From Sulfitobacter sp. (GTDB lineage: Bacteria; Pseudomonadota; Alphaproteobacteria; Rhodobacterales; Rhodobacteraceae): a stretch of DNA of 49,009 nucleotides. This document shows, one piece after another, positions 41,746 to 49,009 of the stretch; within the stretch, counting starts at the first letter, position 1; each line of letters begins with the position of its first letter. Position numbers and translations under genes: made by a program. The stretch is taken from NCBI GenBank assembly GCA_017854855.1, contig JAFMGZ010000026.1, positions 1 to 49,009 of the forward strand, in the 5' to 3' direction. The notes under the pieces are model-generated. The model searched no databases. It saw nothing but the letters and a program-made list of their open reading frames with translations, and had not been told where the DNA came from.

Positions 41746-42536
41746 TGTATGAAATCCGCGACCTGCGGCTGTCTTTTCCCGATATGACACAGAAACCCCT
41801 GCTGGGGCCTGCACCGCGGATCGAGGTTCTAAAGGGCCTCAGCTTTGATCTGCCCAAGGGTGCGGTTCTGGGGATCGTCGGTGGATCGGGATCCGGCAAA
41901 TCGACGCTAGGCCGCGCCATGCTGCGGCTGTTGGAGCCTTCGGCGGGATCGATCACCTTTGACGGGACCGACATCACCCATATGCAAGAGGCGCAGCTGC
42001 GCGGCATGCGGCAGCGGTTCCAGATGATTTTCCAGGACCCGATGTCATCGCTGAATCCGCGCCGCAAGGTCGGCGGGATCATTGCCGGGCCATTGAAACT
42101 GCACGGGTTGGACGGGTTGCAGGCGCGGGTGGACGAGGCGCTGGATATGGTCGGCCTGCCCCGCAGCTTTGCGCAGCGCTATCCTCATGAGTTGTCTGGC
42201 GGGCAACGTCAGAGGGTGGGGATTGCACGGGCGATCGCGCTGAGGCCTGCGTTCATTCTGGCCGATGAGATCGTGTCAGGGCTGGATGTGTCATCGCAGG
42301 CGCAGGTGTTGAACCTGCTGGGCGAGCTGGTGCGCGAACTGGGGCTGACGCTGGCTTTTGTCAGTCACGACCTGTCGGTGATCCGGCGGCTGTGCGACCG
42401 GGTGCTGGTTTTGCATCAGGGGGTGATTGTCGAAGAGGGGGAAACAGCGGCGCTGTTTGAGGCCCCCCAGGAAGCCTATACCCGCGCCTTGCTGGAGGCT
42501 ATTCCGCTGCCGGATCCGGATCAGCCCTGGGAGTGA
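41742..42536 (+). CDS. ABC importer ATPase, DppF/OppF type
   Basis: 264 residues. Walker A GGSGSGKST, signature LSGGQRQRVGIARA, Walker B FILADEIVSGLD (Ile in place of the usual Pro after Asp-Glu) and FVSHDLSVI are present. It completes a binding protein, two permeases and two ATPases, so the importer is whole. It is the last gene of the plus-strand operon; a perfect palindrome follows 2 bases after the stop. Confidence 0.92.
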   Translation: MMYEIRDLRLSFPDMTQKPLLGPAPRIEVLKGLSFDLPKGAVLGIVGGSGSGKSTLGRAMLRLLEPSAGSITFDGTDITHMQEAQLRGMRQRFQMIFQDPMSSLNPRRKVGGIIAGPLKLHGLDGLQARVDEALDMVGLPRSFAQRYPHELSGGQRQRVGIARAIALRPAFILADEIVSGLDVSSQAQVLNLLGELVRELGLTLAFVSHDLSVIRRLCDRVLVLHQGVIVEEGETAALFEAPQEAYTRALLEAIPLPDPDQPWE

Positions 42537-42537
42537 G

Positions 42538-42551
42538 TTGCCCATGGGCAA
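42538..42551. repeat. 14-bp palindrome TTGCCCATGGGCAA after the transporter operon
   Basis: A perfect palindrome 2 bases after the last importer gene. There is no T-run directly after it, so it is a poor intrinsic terminator. It could mark the 3' end of the transcript. The core GCCCATGGGC also occurs in the palindrome at 24087. The rest of 42552-42740 shows no gene. Confidence 0.4.
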
Positions 42552-42740
42552 TTATCGATTACGGCCCTGTTTTCAATGTCTTTGAGCAATACCTGAACCG
42601 CATTATTTAAGATTTACGCGAAGTTACTGCCTGGCCGCTTAGTGAGTGCGATCACCTTCATGCTAACTTGGCCCTATGAATCGCCAATGAAAGCGGCGTA
42701 CTGATCTCTGTTCTCCTCAAGACCGCCGCCACCCAGCCGC

Positions 42741-43865
42741 CTATCTCTGGCGCGCCAGCATCGCCCGGAACCGGCTGAGCGCGATCAGCAGAAAAACTGC
42801 GCCAAGGCCCGTGATCTTTGCAATCTCGGGCCAGACCGTCATCAGCCCGGCATCCCGAAACAGCACAGCCTGCGCCAGGTTGACAAAATGGACGGTCGGT
42901 GAGGCCTGCAACAATGTGCTGAGTGTATTGGGCATGCTGGAAAGCGGCGAGGTCGATCCCGACAGCATCCGCAAAAACAAAAAGACAGGCATGATCAGCA
43001 TGCCGAATTGCGGCATGGTGCTGGCAATTGTCGACAGCATAATCCCCAAAGACGTCACCGAAAAGATATACAGCGCTGTGGCCAGCACGAACAGCGGCAC
43101 CGATCCCTCAATGGAGACCTGCAGCACCAGCCGCACGGTCAGCGCCAGACCCACAAGCACCGCGCACAAAACGATAAGACCATTGGCCAGAACCTTGGAC
43201 GCCGCGATTTCGCTGGCGCGCAGTGGCATCACCAAAAGATGTTCGATCGTCCCCTGTTCGCGTTCGCGGATCACGGCGGCCCCGACCAGCAGCAAGGCAA
43301 ACAGCGTGATCTGTTCGATCAGCGCCTCGATTGCCTGAAACCGGAGGCTGTCCAGATTGGGGTTGAACAGCGCCCGGTCGACGATCAGCAGCGGCAGACT
43401 GTCCTGCGGTCTGTTGGGTTGCAGATAGGTACGTGTTTCGGCCAGCAGGATCTGTTCGATATAGGCACCACCCACACCGGCCTGCGACATCGCCGTGGCG
43501 TCGATGTTCAGTTGCAGCGCCGGTGTGCGTCCGCGCAGGATGTCGGCCTCAAAATCCGCGGGGATGTCGATCACAAAGGCAAAGGACCCCGCATCCATCA
43601 CCGCGTCGATCTGGCTGCGACTGATCAGCACCGCCGGTTTGAAGAACGGCGGCAACAGGGCATCACGGTAGCGGCGCGACAGGGCTGAATCGTCACTGTC
43701 CACAACCGCAACATCCGCATTGGTCACTTCGGTATCGACGCCGGTGGCGTCATTGTAGATCAGGAAGGTGAAAGACAACAAAAGAAAGCCCAGCAGCAGA
43801 CGGTCACTGAGAAAGCTCCAGATTTCCTTGAAGGTCAGAAACCCGACGTTTTGCAGCCACAGCAT
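42741..43865 (-). CDS. ABC-2 family permease (YhhJ/YbhR type)
   Basis: 374 residues. One N-terminal membrane segment (SDRLLLGFLLLSFTFLIYND) is followed by a large periplasmic domain (about 45-175) and then five segments (ITLFALLLVGAAVIRERE, VLANGLIVLCAVLVGLAL and others). The VIREREQGTIEHLLVMPLRA loop is the hallmark of drug/ion export permeases of this group. It ends the minus-strand export operon and pairs with the permease half of the preceding fusion. The gene order adaptor, double ATPase-permease, permease equals the E. coli yhiI-rbbA-yhhJ set. Confidence 0.9.
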   Translation of the reverse strand: MLWLQNVGFLTFKEIWSFLSDRLLLGFLLLSFTFLIYNDATGVDTEVTNADVAVVDSDDSALSRRYRDALLPPFFKPAVLISRSQIDAVMDAGSFAFVIDIPADFEADILRGRTPALQLNIDATAMSQAGVGGAYIEQILLAETRTYLQPNRPQDSLPLLIVDRALFNPNLDSLRFQAIEALIEQITLFALLLVGAAVIREREQGTIEHLLVMPLRASEIAASKVLANGLIVLCAVLVGLALTVRLVLQVSIEGSVPLFVLATALYIFSVTSLGIMLSTIASTMPQFGMLIMPVFLFLRMLSGSTSPLSSMPNTLSTLLQASPTVHFVNLAQAVLFRDAGLMTVWPEIAKITGLGAVFLLIALSRFRAMLARQR

Positions 43866-43869
43866 CTGT

Positions 43870-46623
43870 TCAAGCCTCCTGTTTGCGGACGAGCAAACGC
43901 GCGATGCAAAGATAGATCACACCCAGCCCGAACATCGCCAGATAATCCTGCCCCAGATCCAGAAACCCACGGGCCTTGGCAAAGCTGCCGATCGCGATGT
44001 TCTGGAAATAATACGCCGGAAAGGACCGGCCGATCAGCGCCTCAACCCCCTCAAGCCCGCCTGCGGGCGACAGGAAGCCCGAAAAGCTGAGCACAGGCAC
44101 CTGGGTGATCACCGCTGTCGCGATCAATGCGGCGACCTGCGTTCTGGTAAAGCTGGAAATCAAGATGCCAAAAGCGGTGGCCGCAAAGACATAAACCAGC
44201 CCTGCCAACAGCAACCCCGGCACCGATCCCTTGATCGTCAGGCCAAAATGGAACACCGCGATCAGGACCAACGTCACGTAGCTGGCAAAACAGACGACGA
44301 CATAGGGAAACTGCTTGCCCAGCAGAAACTCTGCGACCCCGGCGGGTGAGGTATAGAGATTGCTGATGGATCCGATTTCGCGTTCACGCACGATGCCCAC
44401 GGCCGCGATGATCGCCGGGATCATCGCGATGATGATCATCAGCGACCCCGGGATCATTGCGAAAACCGATCTGAATTCCTGATTGTAGCGAAAGCGCGGC
44501 TCGACGGTGAAGGGCGGAGGGGCTGGTATGGCCTGCGGTATTTCGCGGGCACGTTCCGCGTCATAATGCCGGATGATGCCCTGCACATAGCCCCGCGTGG
44601 TCTCGGCGGTGAAGGGTTTGGTGCCGTCGATAAAGAACCCGATTTCGGGTCTTTTGTTGCTCAGGATATCCCGGCCATAGCCCTGCGGGATGCTGATCAA
44701 CAGGCGCAATTCGCCTTTGCGCAGACGGTTTTGCCCTTCGACATCACTATAGACCGGGGTCTGTTGGTGAAAATACCGCGACCCTGCAAAGGCGTCGATC
44801 AAACGGCGGCTTTGCGCTGTCTGGTCGCGGTCCAGAACCGCAAAGCGCAGATCCTCAACATCAAAGGAAATCCCGTAACCGAAGGTCATCATCAAGATGA
44901 TCGGCCCGAGCATCGCAAAGGCCAGCCGGATACGATCACGCATCAGCTCATAGCCCTCTCGTATGGCAAACGCCCTGATCCGGTTGAACGATGCGGCGAC
45001 CCCCCTGCCCGGACGCTGGGGGATCTGCCGCTCAGAGGTCAGCCGCCCGGCCGGACGGGCATCTACGCTCATGGGCCGCACCTCGTCCTTGGCCTGCATT
45101 TCTGCCTCGATATATCGGACGAATGCTTCATCCAGCGTCTGTGCTGCCTTGGCTTTGATCAGTTCATCCGGCGTGCCGATTGCCAGCACCCGACCGGCGT
45201 GCATCAGCGAAATACGGTCACAGCGGGTGGCCTCGCCCATAAAATGGGTGGACACAAAGATGGTAACATTCCGTTGGCGCGACATCTTGTTCAGCGCCAC
45301 CCAGAACCGGTCCCGCGCTGCCGGGTCAACGCCGGATGTCGGCTCGTCCAGGATCAGCACGCTTGGCTTGTGCAAACAGGCAACGGCAAGCTGCAGGCGT
45401 TGACGCTGGCCCAGCGGAAGCTGCTCTGGTTTGGCACTGACCACATCGCCAAGGCCAAATTCGCGCAGCACCTCTGCGATACGCGGGGCGCGTTGATCCG
45501 GCGCGATCCGGTACAGCCGCGCGTGCAGCTCCAGATTGGCGCGCACCGAAAGCTCGCGGTAGAGCGAGAAGGACTGCGACATGTAGCCAACATCCAACCG
45601 CGTGGCGAGGTCATGGCTCTTGACGGGTTTACCCAGCAGCCAGGCCTCTCCTTCGGTGACCGGCAGCAACCCGGTCAGCATCTTCATGGTTGTCGTCTTG
45701 CCGCAGCCGTTTGAGCCGAGAAAACCAAAGATCTCTCCACGCCGGATCTCAAAGCTTGCGTTGTCGACGGCGGTAAAAGAGCCGAACCGCCGGGTCAGGC
45801 CCTGGGCCCGGATGGCGGGGGGGCCGTCCTGATGCTGCCGGATGGATTGATAGCTGCCGATGGCAGACACATCGTGATCGGGCGCATGCAGCCGCGCGAA
45901 AGCCTGCTCCAGCGTGGCTGTGGCGGTCCGTTCCAGCACCTCGGCCACGCTGCCGTCCTCAGCGATGCGCCCACGGTCCAGCACCAGAACGCGCCCGAAA
46001 CGGGCGGCCTCGTCCATATAGGCGGTCGCCATGATCAGGGTCATCTGCGGGCGTTCCGCGCGGATGGCCTCAATCAGCGCCCAGAACTGTCGCCGCGACA
46101 GCGGGTCGATGCCGGTGGTCGGTTCATCAAGGATCAGAATATCGGGATCATGCAACAATGTGCAGCACAACGACAGCTTCTGCTTCATGCCGCCTGACAG
46201 TTGGCCCGCGGGACGATCGGAAAATGCCGAAAGCCCAACGGCCCCCAGCAGGTGATCAATGCGCTGCCGCCGCTGAGTGCGCCCCACCGCAAACAGGCGC
46301 GCCATGAAATCAAGGTTCTCTGCGACCGACAGCGACGGATACAGAGTACGGCCAAGCCCTTGGGGCATATAGGCCAAACGATGCGCAATCTCGTCGCGAT
46401 GGGCCTGCGATCGCATGTCACCGCCAAACACCGCGATCTGGCCAGTCTGAAGCTTGCGCACCCCCGCGATCAGCCCCAGCAGGGTCGATTTGCCGACCCC
46501 GTCAGGCCCGAGCAATGCCGTTGAAGAGCCGCGCGTGATCGAAAAACTGACATGCTCAAGGGCCTGCGTTGCGCGATACCGGTGGCCGACACCGTTGCAC
46601 AGGACTGTGGTTTCAGGGCCCAT
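43870..46623 (-). CDS. RbbA-like fusion of two ABC ATPases and an ABC-2 permease
   Basis: 917 residues. The first ATPase (about 5-240) has GPDGVGKST, LSGGMKQKLSL and ILILDEPTTGID. The second (about 265-490) has GSNGCGKTT, a signature reading PLGQRQRLQLA where LSGGQ is expected, and VLILDEPTSGVD. The permease half (about 545-917) has one segment, a periplasmic domain and five more segments around VGIVREREIGSISNLYTSPA. The family includes RbbA, which in E. coli has been described as ribosome-associated but whose gene context is that of an exporter. ATG 46623 overlaps the adaptor gene by 11 bases; the open frame upstream is inside that gene. Confidence 0.92.
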   Translation of the reverse strand: MGPETTVLCNGVGHRYRATQALEHVSFSITRGSSTALLGPDGVGKSTLLGLIAGVRKLQTGQIAVFGGDMRSQAHRDEIAHRLAYMPQGLGRTLYPSLSVAENLDFMARLFAVGRTQRRQRIDHLLGAVGLSAFSDRPAGQLSGGMKQKLSLCCTLLHDPDILILDEPTTGIDPLSRRQFWALIEAIRAERPQMTLIMATAYMDEAARFGRVLVLDRGRIAEDGSVAEVLERTATATLEQAFARLHAPDHDVSAIGSYQSIRQHQDGPPAIRAQGLTRRFGSFTAVDNASFEIRRGEIFGFLGSNGCGKTTTMKMLTGLLPVTEGEAWLLGKPVKSHDLATRLDVGYMSQSFSLYRELSVRANLELHARLYRIAPDQRAPRIAEVLREFGLGDVVSAKPEQLPLGQRQRLQLAVACLHKPSVLILDEPTSGVDPAARDRFWVALNKMSRQRNVTIFVSTHFMGEATRCDRISLMHAGRVLAIGTPDELIKAKAAQTLDEAFVRYIEAEMQAKDEVRPMSVDARPAGRLTSERQIPQRPGRGVAASFNRIRAFAIREGYELMRDRIRLAFAMLGPIILMMTFGYGISFDVEDLRFAVLDRDQTAQSRRLIDAFAGSRYFHQQTPVYSDVEGQNRLRKGELRLLISIPQGYGRDILSNKRPEIGFFIDGTKPFTAETTRGYVQGIIRHYDAERAREIPQAIPAPPPFTVEPRFRYNQEFRSVFAMIPGSLMIIIAMIPAIIAAVGIVREREIGSISNLYTSPAGVAEFLLGKQFPYVVVCFASYVTLVLIAVFHFGLTIKGSVPGLLLAGLVYVFAATAFGILISSFTRTQVAALIATAVITQVPVLSFSGFLSPAGGLEGVEALIGRSFPAYYFQNIAIGSFAKARGFLDLGQDYLAMFGLGVIYLCIARLLVRKQEA

Positions 46624-47641
46624 CTGGGAGCCTCGTCTCAAGCCAGACAGGCCAGTCAAGGTCGGGCGCAAGCCGCAGGTAGGCATCGCCCGTGTACCCC
46701 GCTTTCACGTAGCCCTGAAAACGGACCAGCAGATCAGGCGCAAACCGCAGTTTGACCCGGTACATGAACTTTTCCCGCTCGTTCGCTGTCTCTACCGTCT
46801 TTGGCGTGAACTGCGCCTCGGCGGCCACGAATGACACGCGGGCCGGTATGACATAGCCGGGGGCGGCATCCAGCACTATGCGCGCTTCTGCGTCCTGCGC
46901 CAACACCCCCGCCTGCGAGGTCGGCAGGAAAACAGACATATAGACATCGGACAGATCAAGGATCGTCGCCACCCTGTCACCCGCCCCGATAACCGACCCG
47001 GGCTGTACCAGCTTGTATTCCACCCTGCCCGCAATCGGTGCCTTCAGCGCCATCTCGGCGATCATGACCCGCAGCTGCGCGCTTTGTGCTCTGGCCTGAT
47101 CGACGGCGGCATTGGCCGTCTCAAGGGACGCGCGCGCGCCTTGCAGGTTTGCTTCGGCAATTGCGTGCTGCGCATCGCGCCGGTCCAGATCGGCGGTGGT
47201 CGCGATATTCTTGGCCTCAAGGTCCTGCACACGAGCAAGCTCCAGCTCGGACAACCTGTGCTCTGCCGCGCGCAGGGCCACTTCCGCCTCGGCCCGGGCG
47301 ATGCTTTGCCGCGCACTGCGCACTGCCGCCTCAAGCGCTGCAAGCTGCGCCGTCATCACAGCCGTGTCGAGCTGCGCAACAAGGCTGCCGGCCTCAACCA
47401 GATCGCCCTCGCGGATTTCGATCCTGTCAACCCGCCCGGCATATTTGGTGGCCACGTCAACGCGCTCTACCTCGATCCGGCCATTGGCCATGACAAGACC
47501 CTCTGGCAGCCGTTCATTGCCAGCGTAATCCCGGGTGTTCAAGACGGTAACAACGCCGCCGATGACACCGGCGGCGACAAGCATACGACTGACACGTTGG
47601 ATGGTCTGTTTGCGCGCCAGACCGCCGTTGGACCCAAACAC
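46613..47641 (-). CDS. HlyD-family periplasmic adaptor protein (YhiI type)
   Basis: 342 residues. One N-terminal membrane anchor (MLVAAGVIGGVVTVL) is followed by the lipoyl half (ATKYAGRVDRIEIREGDLVE), a long coiled-coil hairpin (about 95-205, rich in Ala, Arg and Glu) and the second half ALKAPIAGRVEYKLVQPGS. It bridges the inner-membrane exporter to an outer-membrane channel. No TolC gene is in the window. The start is GTG 47641, three bases after the stop of the preceding gene; ATG 47584 is an alternative that keeps the membrane anchor. Confidence 0.92.
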   Translation of the reverse strand: MFGSNGGLARKQTIQRVSRMLVAAGVIGGVVTVLNTRDYAGNERLPEGLVMANGRIEVERVDVATKYAGRVDRIEIREGDLVEAGSLVAQLDTAVMTAQLAALEAAVRSARQSIARAEAEVALRAAEHRLSELELARVQDLEAKNIATTADLDRRDAQHAIAEANLQGARASLETANAAVDQARAQSAQLRVMIAEMALKAPIAGRVEYKLVQPGSVIGAGDRVATILDLSDVYMSVFLPTSQAGVLAQDAEARIVLDAAPGYVIPARVSFVAAEAQFTPKTVETANEREKFMYRVKLRFAPDLLVRFQGYVKAGYTGDAYLRLAPDLDWPVWLETRLPDGP

Positions 47642-47644
47642 CTG

Positions 47645-48025
47645 TCAGGTCTTGCGGTTCAACGCCGAACGCAGCGTCACGGCACCAAGCATCAACAGGG
47701 CCAAGGCCCAGAACCACCAGCCCGCATCCCATGCGCCCAGACCAATGGCCAGAAAGATCAGACCGAATAGCAGGCTGGAGACCCATTTTGGCCGATATTC
47801 AGGCATCTGCAGCCTGGCCACCGCGCAAAGCAGGGCAAACAGGCCGATACCCACGAAAAAGACACCCCAGCTGTCAAACCAACCCGGCAAACCCGGCCAC
47901 CCTGTATTGGCAAGAAGCAGCACCACCGCGCCCCATAGAAATGCAGCACCCCACCAGATGCCGTCAATGCGGTCCATCAGCATCCAGTCGACGTTGCCAC
48001 TGTTGAATTTCTGTCCATGTGCCAT
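47645..48025 (-). CDS. small integral membrane protein of the export operon
   Basis: 126 residues with about four membrane segments (WGAAFLWGAVVLLLANTG, WGVFFVGIGLFALLCAVA, SSLLFGLIFLAIGLGAWDAG, WFWALALLMLGAVTL). It is Trp-rich and has no catalytic motif I recognise. A GGAGAG site lies 8 bases before ATG 48025, and the stop is 3 bases from the adaptor start, so it belongs to the export operon. It might be a small accessory subunit, but nothing specific can be said. Confidence 0.85.
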   Translation of the reverse strand: MAHGQKFNSGNVDWMLMDRIDGIWWGAAFLWGAVVLLLANTGWPGLPGWFDSWGVFFVGIGLFALLCAVARLQMPEYRPKWVSSLLFGLIFLAIGLGAWDAGWWFWALALLMLGAVTLRSALNRKT

Positions 48026-48140
48026 GTGTCAAACTCTCCGCTCCCATTGCGCCTTGCGGCCCGTTGTACGGTACACCGGGGCCGCGATTGCCGGACTGAT
48101 CCATGTCAATGGGGGCGCGGATGGCCGGCCTGATGGCGGG

Positions 48141-48716
48141 TCAGAATGCCTTGCGCCATCCGAACACCACGCCGGTTGATCCACCGCTGACATCGTAGAA
48201 CCCATAGCCATCAGAGCGATGGTGCAGCCTGACGTACATGCTGGTGTCTGGACGCGGCAGAGTGAATTCCATATCGGCCATCCAATAGACGAAATTGCGC
48301 GTTGAGGTTCCTTTTCGGTCAATTTCGACCCGAGGAATTTTTGTGGCATGCGATATACCAAGGCCAAATGCGACGCTGTGCAGCCTTGGCAGAACAGGAT
48401 TTTCCGGCCGGTAGCGCAGAACGACGGGTAGGTTGAATTCGAAATGGTCCTGTCGCCCAAAATGACTTACGGCCTGCAATTCCAGCCCATAGCTGAAGCG
48501 GCTGTTGCCGATCGGCCGTTCCCAGCCCAGCCCGACACCGACAAGGCCGGAACCGGCAAAATCAATCGACCCGGGGCTGAAGACTTCGTACCATACGTTT
48601 TCTGTCATGACCCCTAGAAAGCCGGTGTAATACCACTGTGCCTCGGCCCGTGCGGCACCCACAGGTAGTGTAAAAATGACCGCAACAATGATGGCGCGAA
48701 CCCAAGTGAGCAACAT
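48141..48716 (-). CDS. predicted small outer-membrane beta-barrel protein, possibly PagL-like
   Basis: 191 residues. A signal peptide (MLLTWVRAIIVAVIFTLPVG, cleaved near ARA) is followed by alternating amphipathic strands (YGLELQAVSHFG, LHSVAFGLGISHAT, TSMYVRLHHRSDGYGF), ending in a C-terminal Phe as outer-membrane barrels do. The His-Arg-Ser stretch (LHHRSDGYG) is reminiscent of the His-x-Ser site of the lipid A deacylase PagL, but this is a weak resemblance. ATG 48716 has GGAGAG 7 bases upstream; the longer frame upstream has no signal peptide. It heads the minus-strand export genes, 115 bases from the membrane protein gene. Confidence 0.8.
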   Translation of the reverse strand: MLLTWVRAIIVAVIFTLPVGAARAEAQWYYTGFLGVMTENVWYEVFSPGSIDFAGSGLVGVGLGWERPIGNSRFSYGLELQAVSHFGRQDHFEFNLPVVLRYRPENPVLPRLHSVAFGLGISHATKIPRVEIDRKGTSTRNFVYWMADMEFTLPRPDTSMYVRLHHRSDGYGFYDVSGGSTGVVFGWRKAF

Positions 48717-48751
48717 TCCGGCGCTCTCCAAACAGATTTTTCGGCTAATCC

Positions 48752-48770
48752 GCCGCAACAGATCTGCGGC
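48752..48770. terminator. possible hairpin GCCGCA-N7-TGCGGC
   Basis: A perfect 6-bp G/C-rich stem with a 7-base loop between the right-edge gene and the barrel gene. On the minus strand it is not directly followed by a U-run (GGATTAGCCGAAAAA), so terminator activity is uncertain. It may also lie in the leader of the barrel gene. The rest of 48717-48920 shows no gene. Confidence 0.3.
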
Positions 48771-48920
48771 CCAGCTTAGCCAGACCAATGCCCTGCGCAT
48801 TGATATTTTGCATCTCTTGGCGAAACCTTCCCCTTGGGGGGACTGAAAAAGACGTTGATGATGATGCCGGGCGGTGCCCGCTGAATGCATCCGCCCGATG
48901 AGCTACGGCAGGCCCGCGCC

Positions 48921-49009
48921 TTATGCGCACCACCCCTTTAGCGTGGCCACACCTGCCTTGAGCATCAGCACATCAAACCCGCCCAGCAAACGATAGCCCT
49001 TTGCGAATA
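48921..49009 (-). CDS. 3' end of a gene cut by the right edge
   Basis: A minus-strand frame is open from the window edge to TAA at 48921-48923, giving the C-terminal peptide FAKGYRLLGGFDVLMLKAG and then VATLKGWCA. It reads like the helical end of a real protein and has a high-G+C codon pattern, but 29 residues are too few to identify the family. Confidence 0.45.
   Translation of the reverse strand, partial: FAKGYRLLGGFDVLMLKAGVATLKGWCA

Noticed and set aside
44566-45714. 382-codon plus-strand open frame opposite the RbbA-like gene
   Set aside because: Shadow of a well-supported ABC protein; no domain or start signal.
1-49009. tRNA, rRNA, CRISPR arrays, riboswitches
   Set aside because: No cloverleaf, repeat-spacer array, or recognisable riboswitch core was seen by eye; a covariance-model scan could find something missed.

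Overview
The window looks like a chromosomal segment of an alphaproteobacterium of the Rhodobacterales (roseobacter-like). The evidence is high G+C coding sequence, dense operons with ATGA/GTGA stop-start overlaps, and gene families typical of that group (tetronate catabolism, a PQQ dehydrogenase supercluster, long-form IorAB, a divergent dpp-type transporter). This placement rests on gene content; no rRNA or other marker gene is present.

Layout. (1) About 1-4020 is an accessory patch, visibly richer in A/T than the rest. It holds a mazEF-type toxin-antitoxin pair, a 638-residue orphan coiled-coil protein and a decayed IS30-family transposase. (2) 4031-7581 is a four-gene operon (ltnD-otnK-otnC-otnI) that takes L-threonate-type four-carbon acid sugars to dihydroxyacetone phosphate. 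(3) 7623-27667 is a PQQ supercluster of about 20 kb. An M16 protease converges on the operon pqqABCDE plus an S33 peptidase; pqqA is only 27 codons long. Next come a PQQ-associated substrate-binding protein, a LuxR-type response regulator and a hybrid histidine kinase. A minus-strand operon then encodes a lanthanide-type PQQ alcohol dehydrogenase, a cytochrome c fused to a XoxJ-like binding protein, a SoxYZ-like carrier, a rhodanese-like protein and a metallo-hydrolase. A divergent pair (beta-propeller and DUF1194 protein) and an ABC transporter complete the set. Four intergenic regions in this supercluster share a previously unmarked dyad, GTCGTA paired with a CGAC-type half-site across 4 bases, which is a good candidate operator for the local two-component system.

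(4) 27850-29087 carries a GNAT acetyltransferase and ispD. (5) 29200-42536 is a divergent catabolic unit. On the minus strand are a cyclase/amidohydrolase, a phytoene-desaturase-like FAD enzyme, a MarR regulator and indolepyruvate ferredoxin oxidoreductase IorA-IorB. On the plus strand are a second FAD enzyme of the same superfamily and a complete peptide/nickel-type ABC importer. An aryl-pyruvate or indole-type substrate is plausible but unproven. (6) 42741-48716 is a minus-strand export module: a small outer-membrane-like protein, a small membrane protein, an HlyD-type adaptor, an RbbA-like double-ATPase/permease fusion and a second ABC-2 permease. The right edge cuts another minus-strand gene.

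How it may work together (inference): substrate oxidation by the periplasmic quinoprotein passes electrons to the fused cytochrome/XoxJ protein. The SoxYZ-like carrier, the rhodanese-like protein and the metallo-hydrolase may handle a covalently carried intermediate, as the family names given to such sets suggest. No enzyme of this relay has a function I can assign firmly, so this supercluster is the best candidate for an undescribed system.
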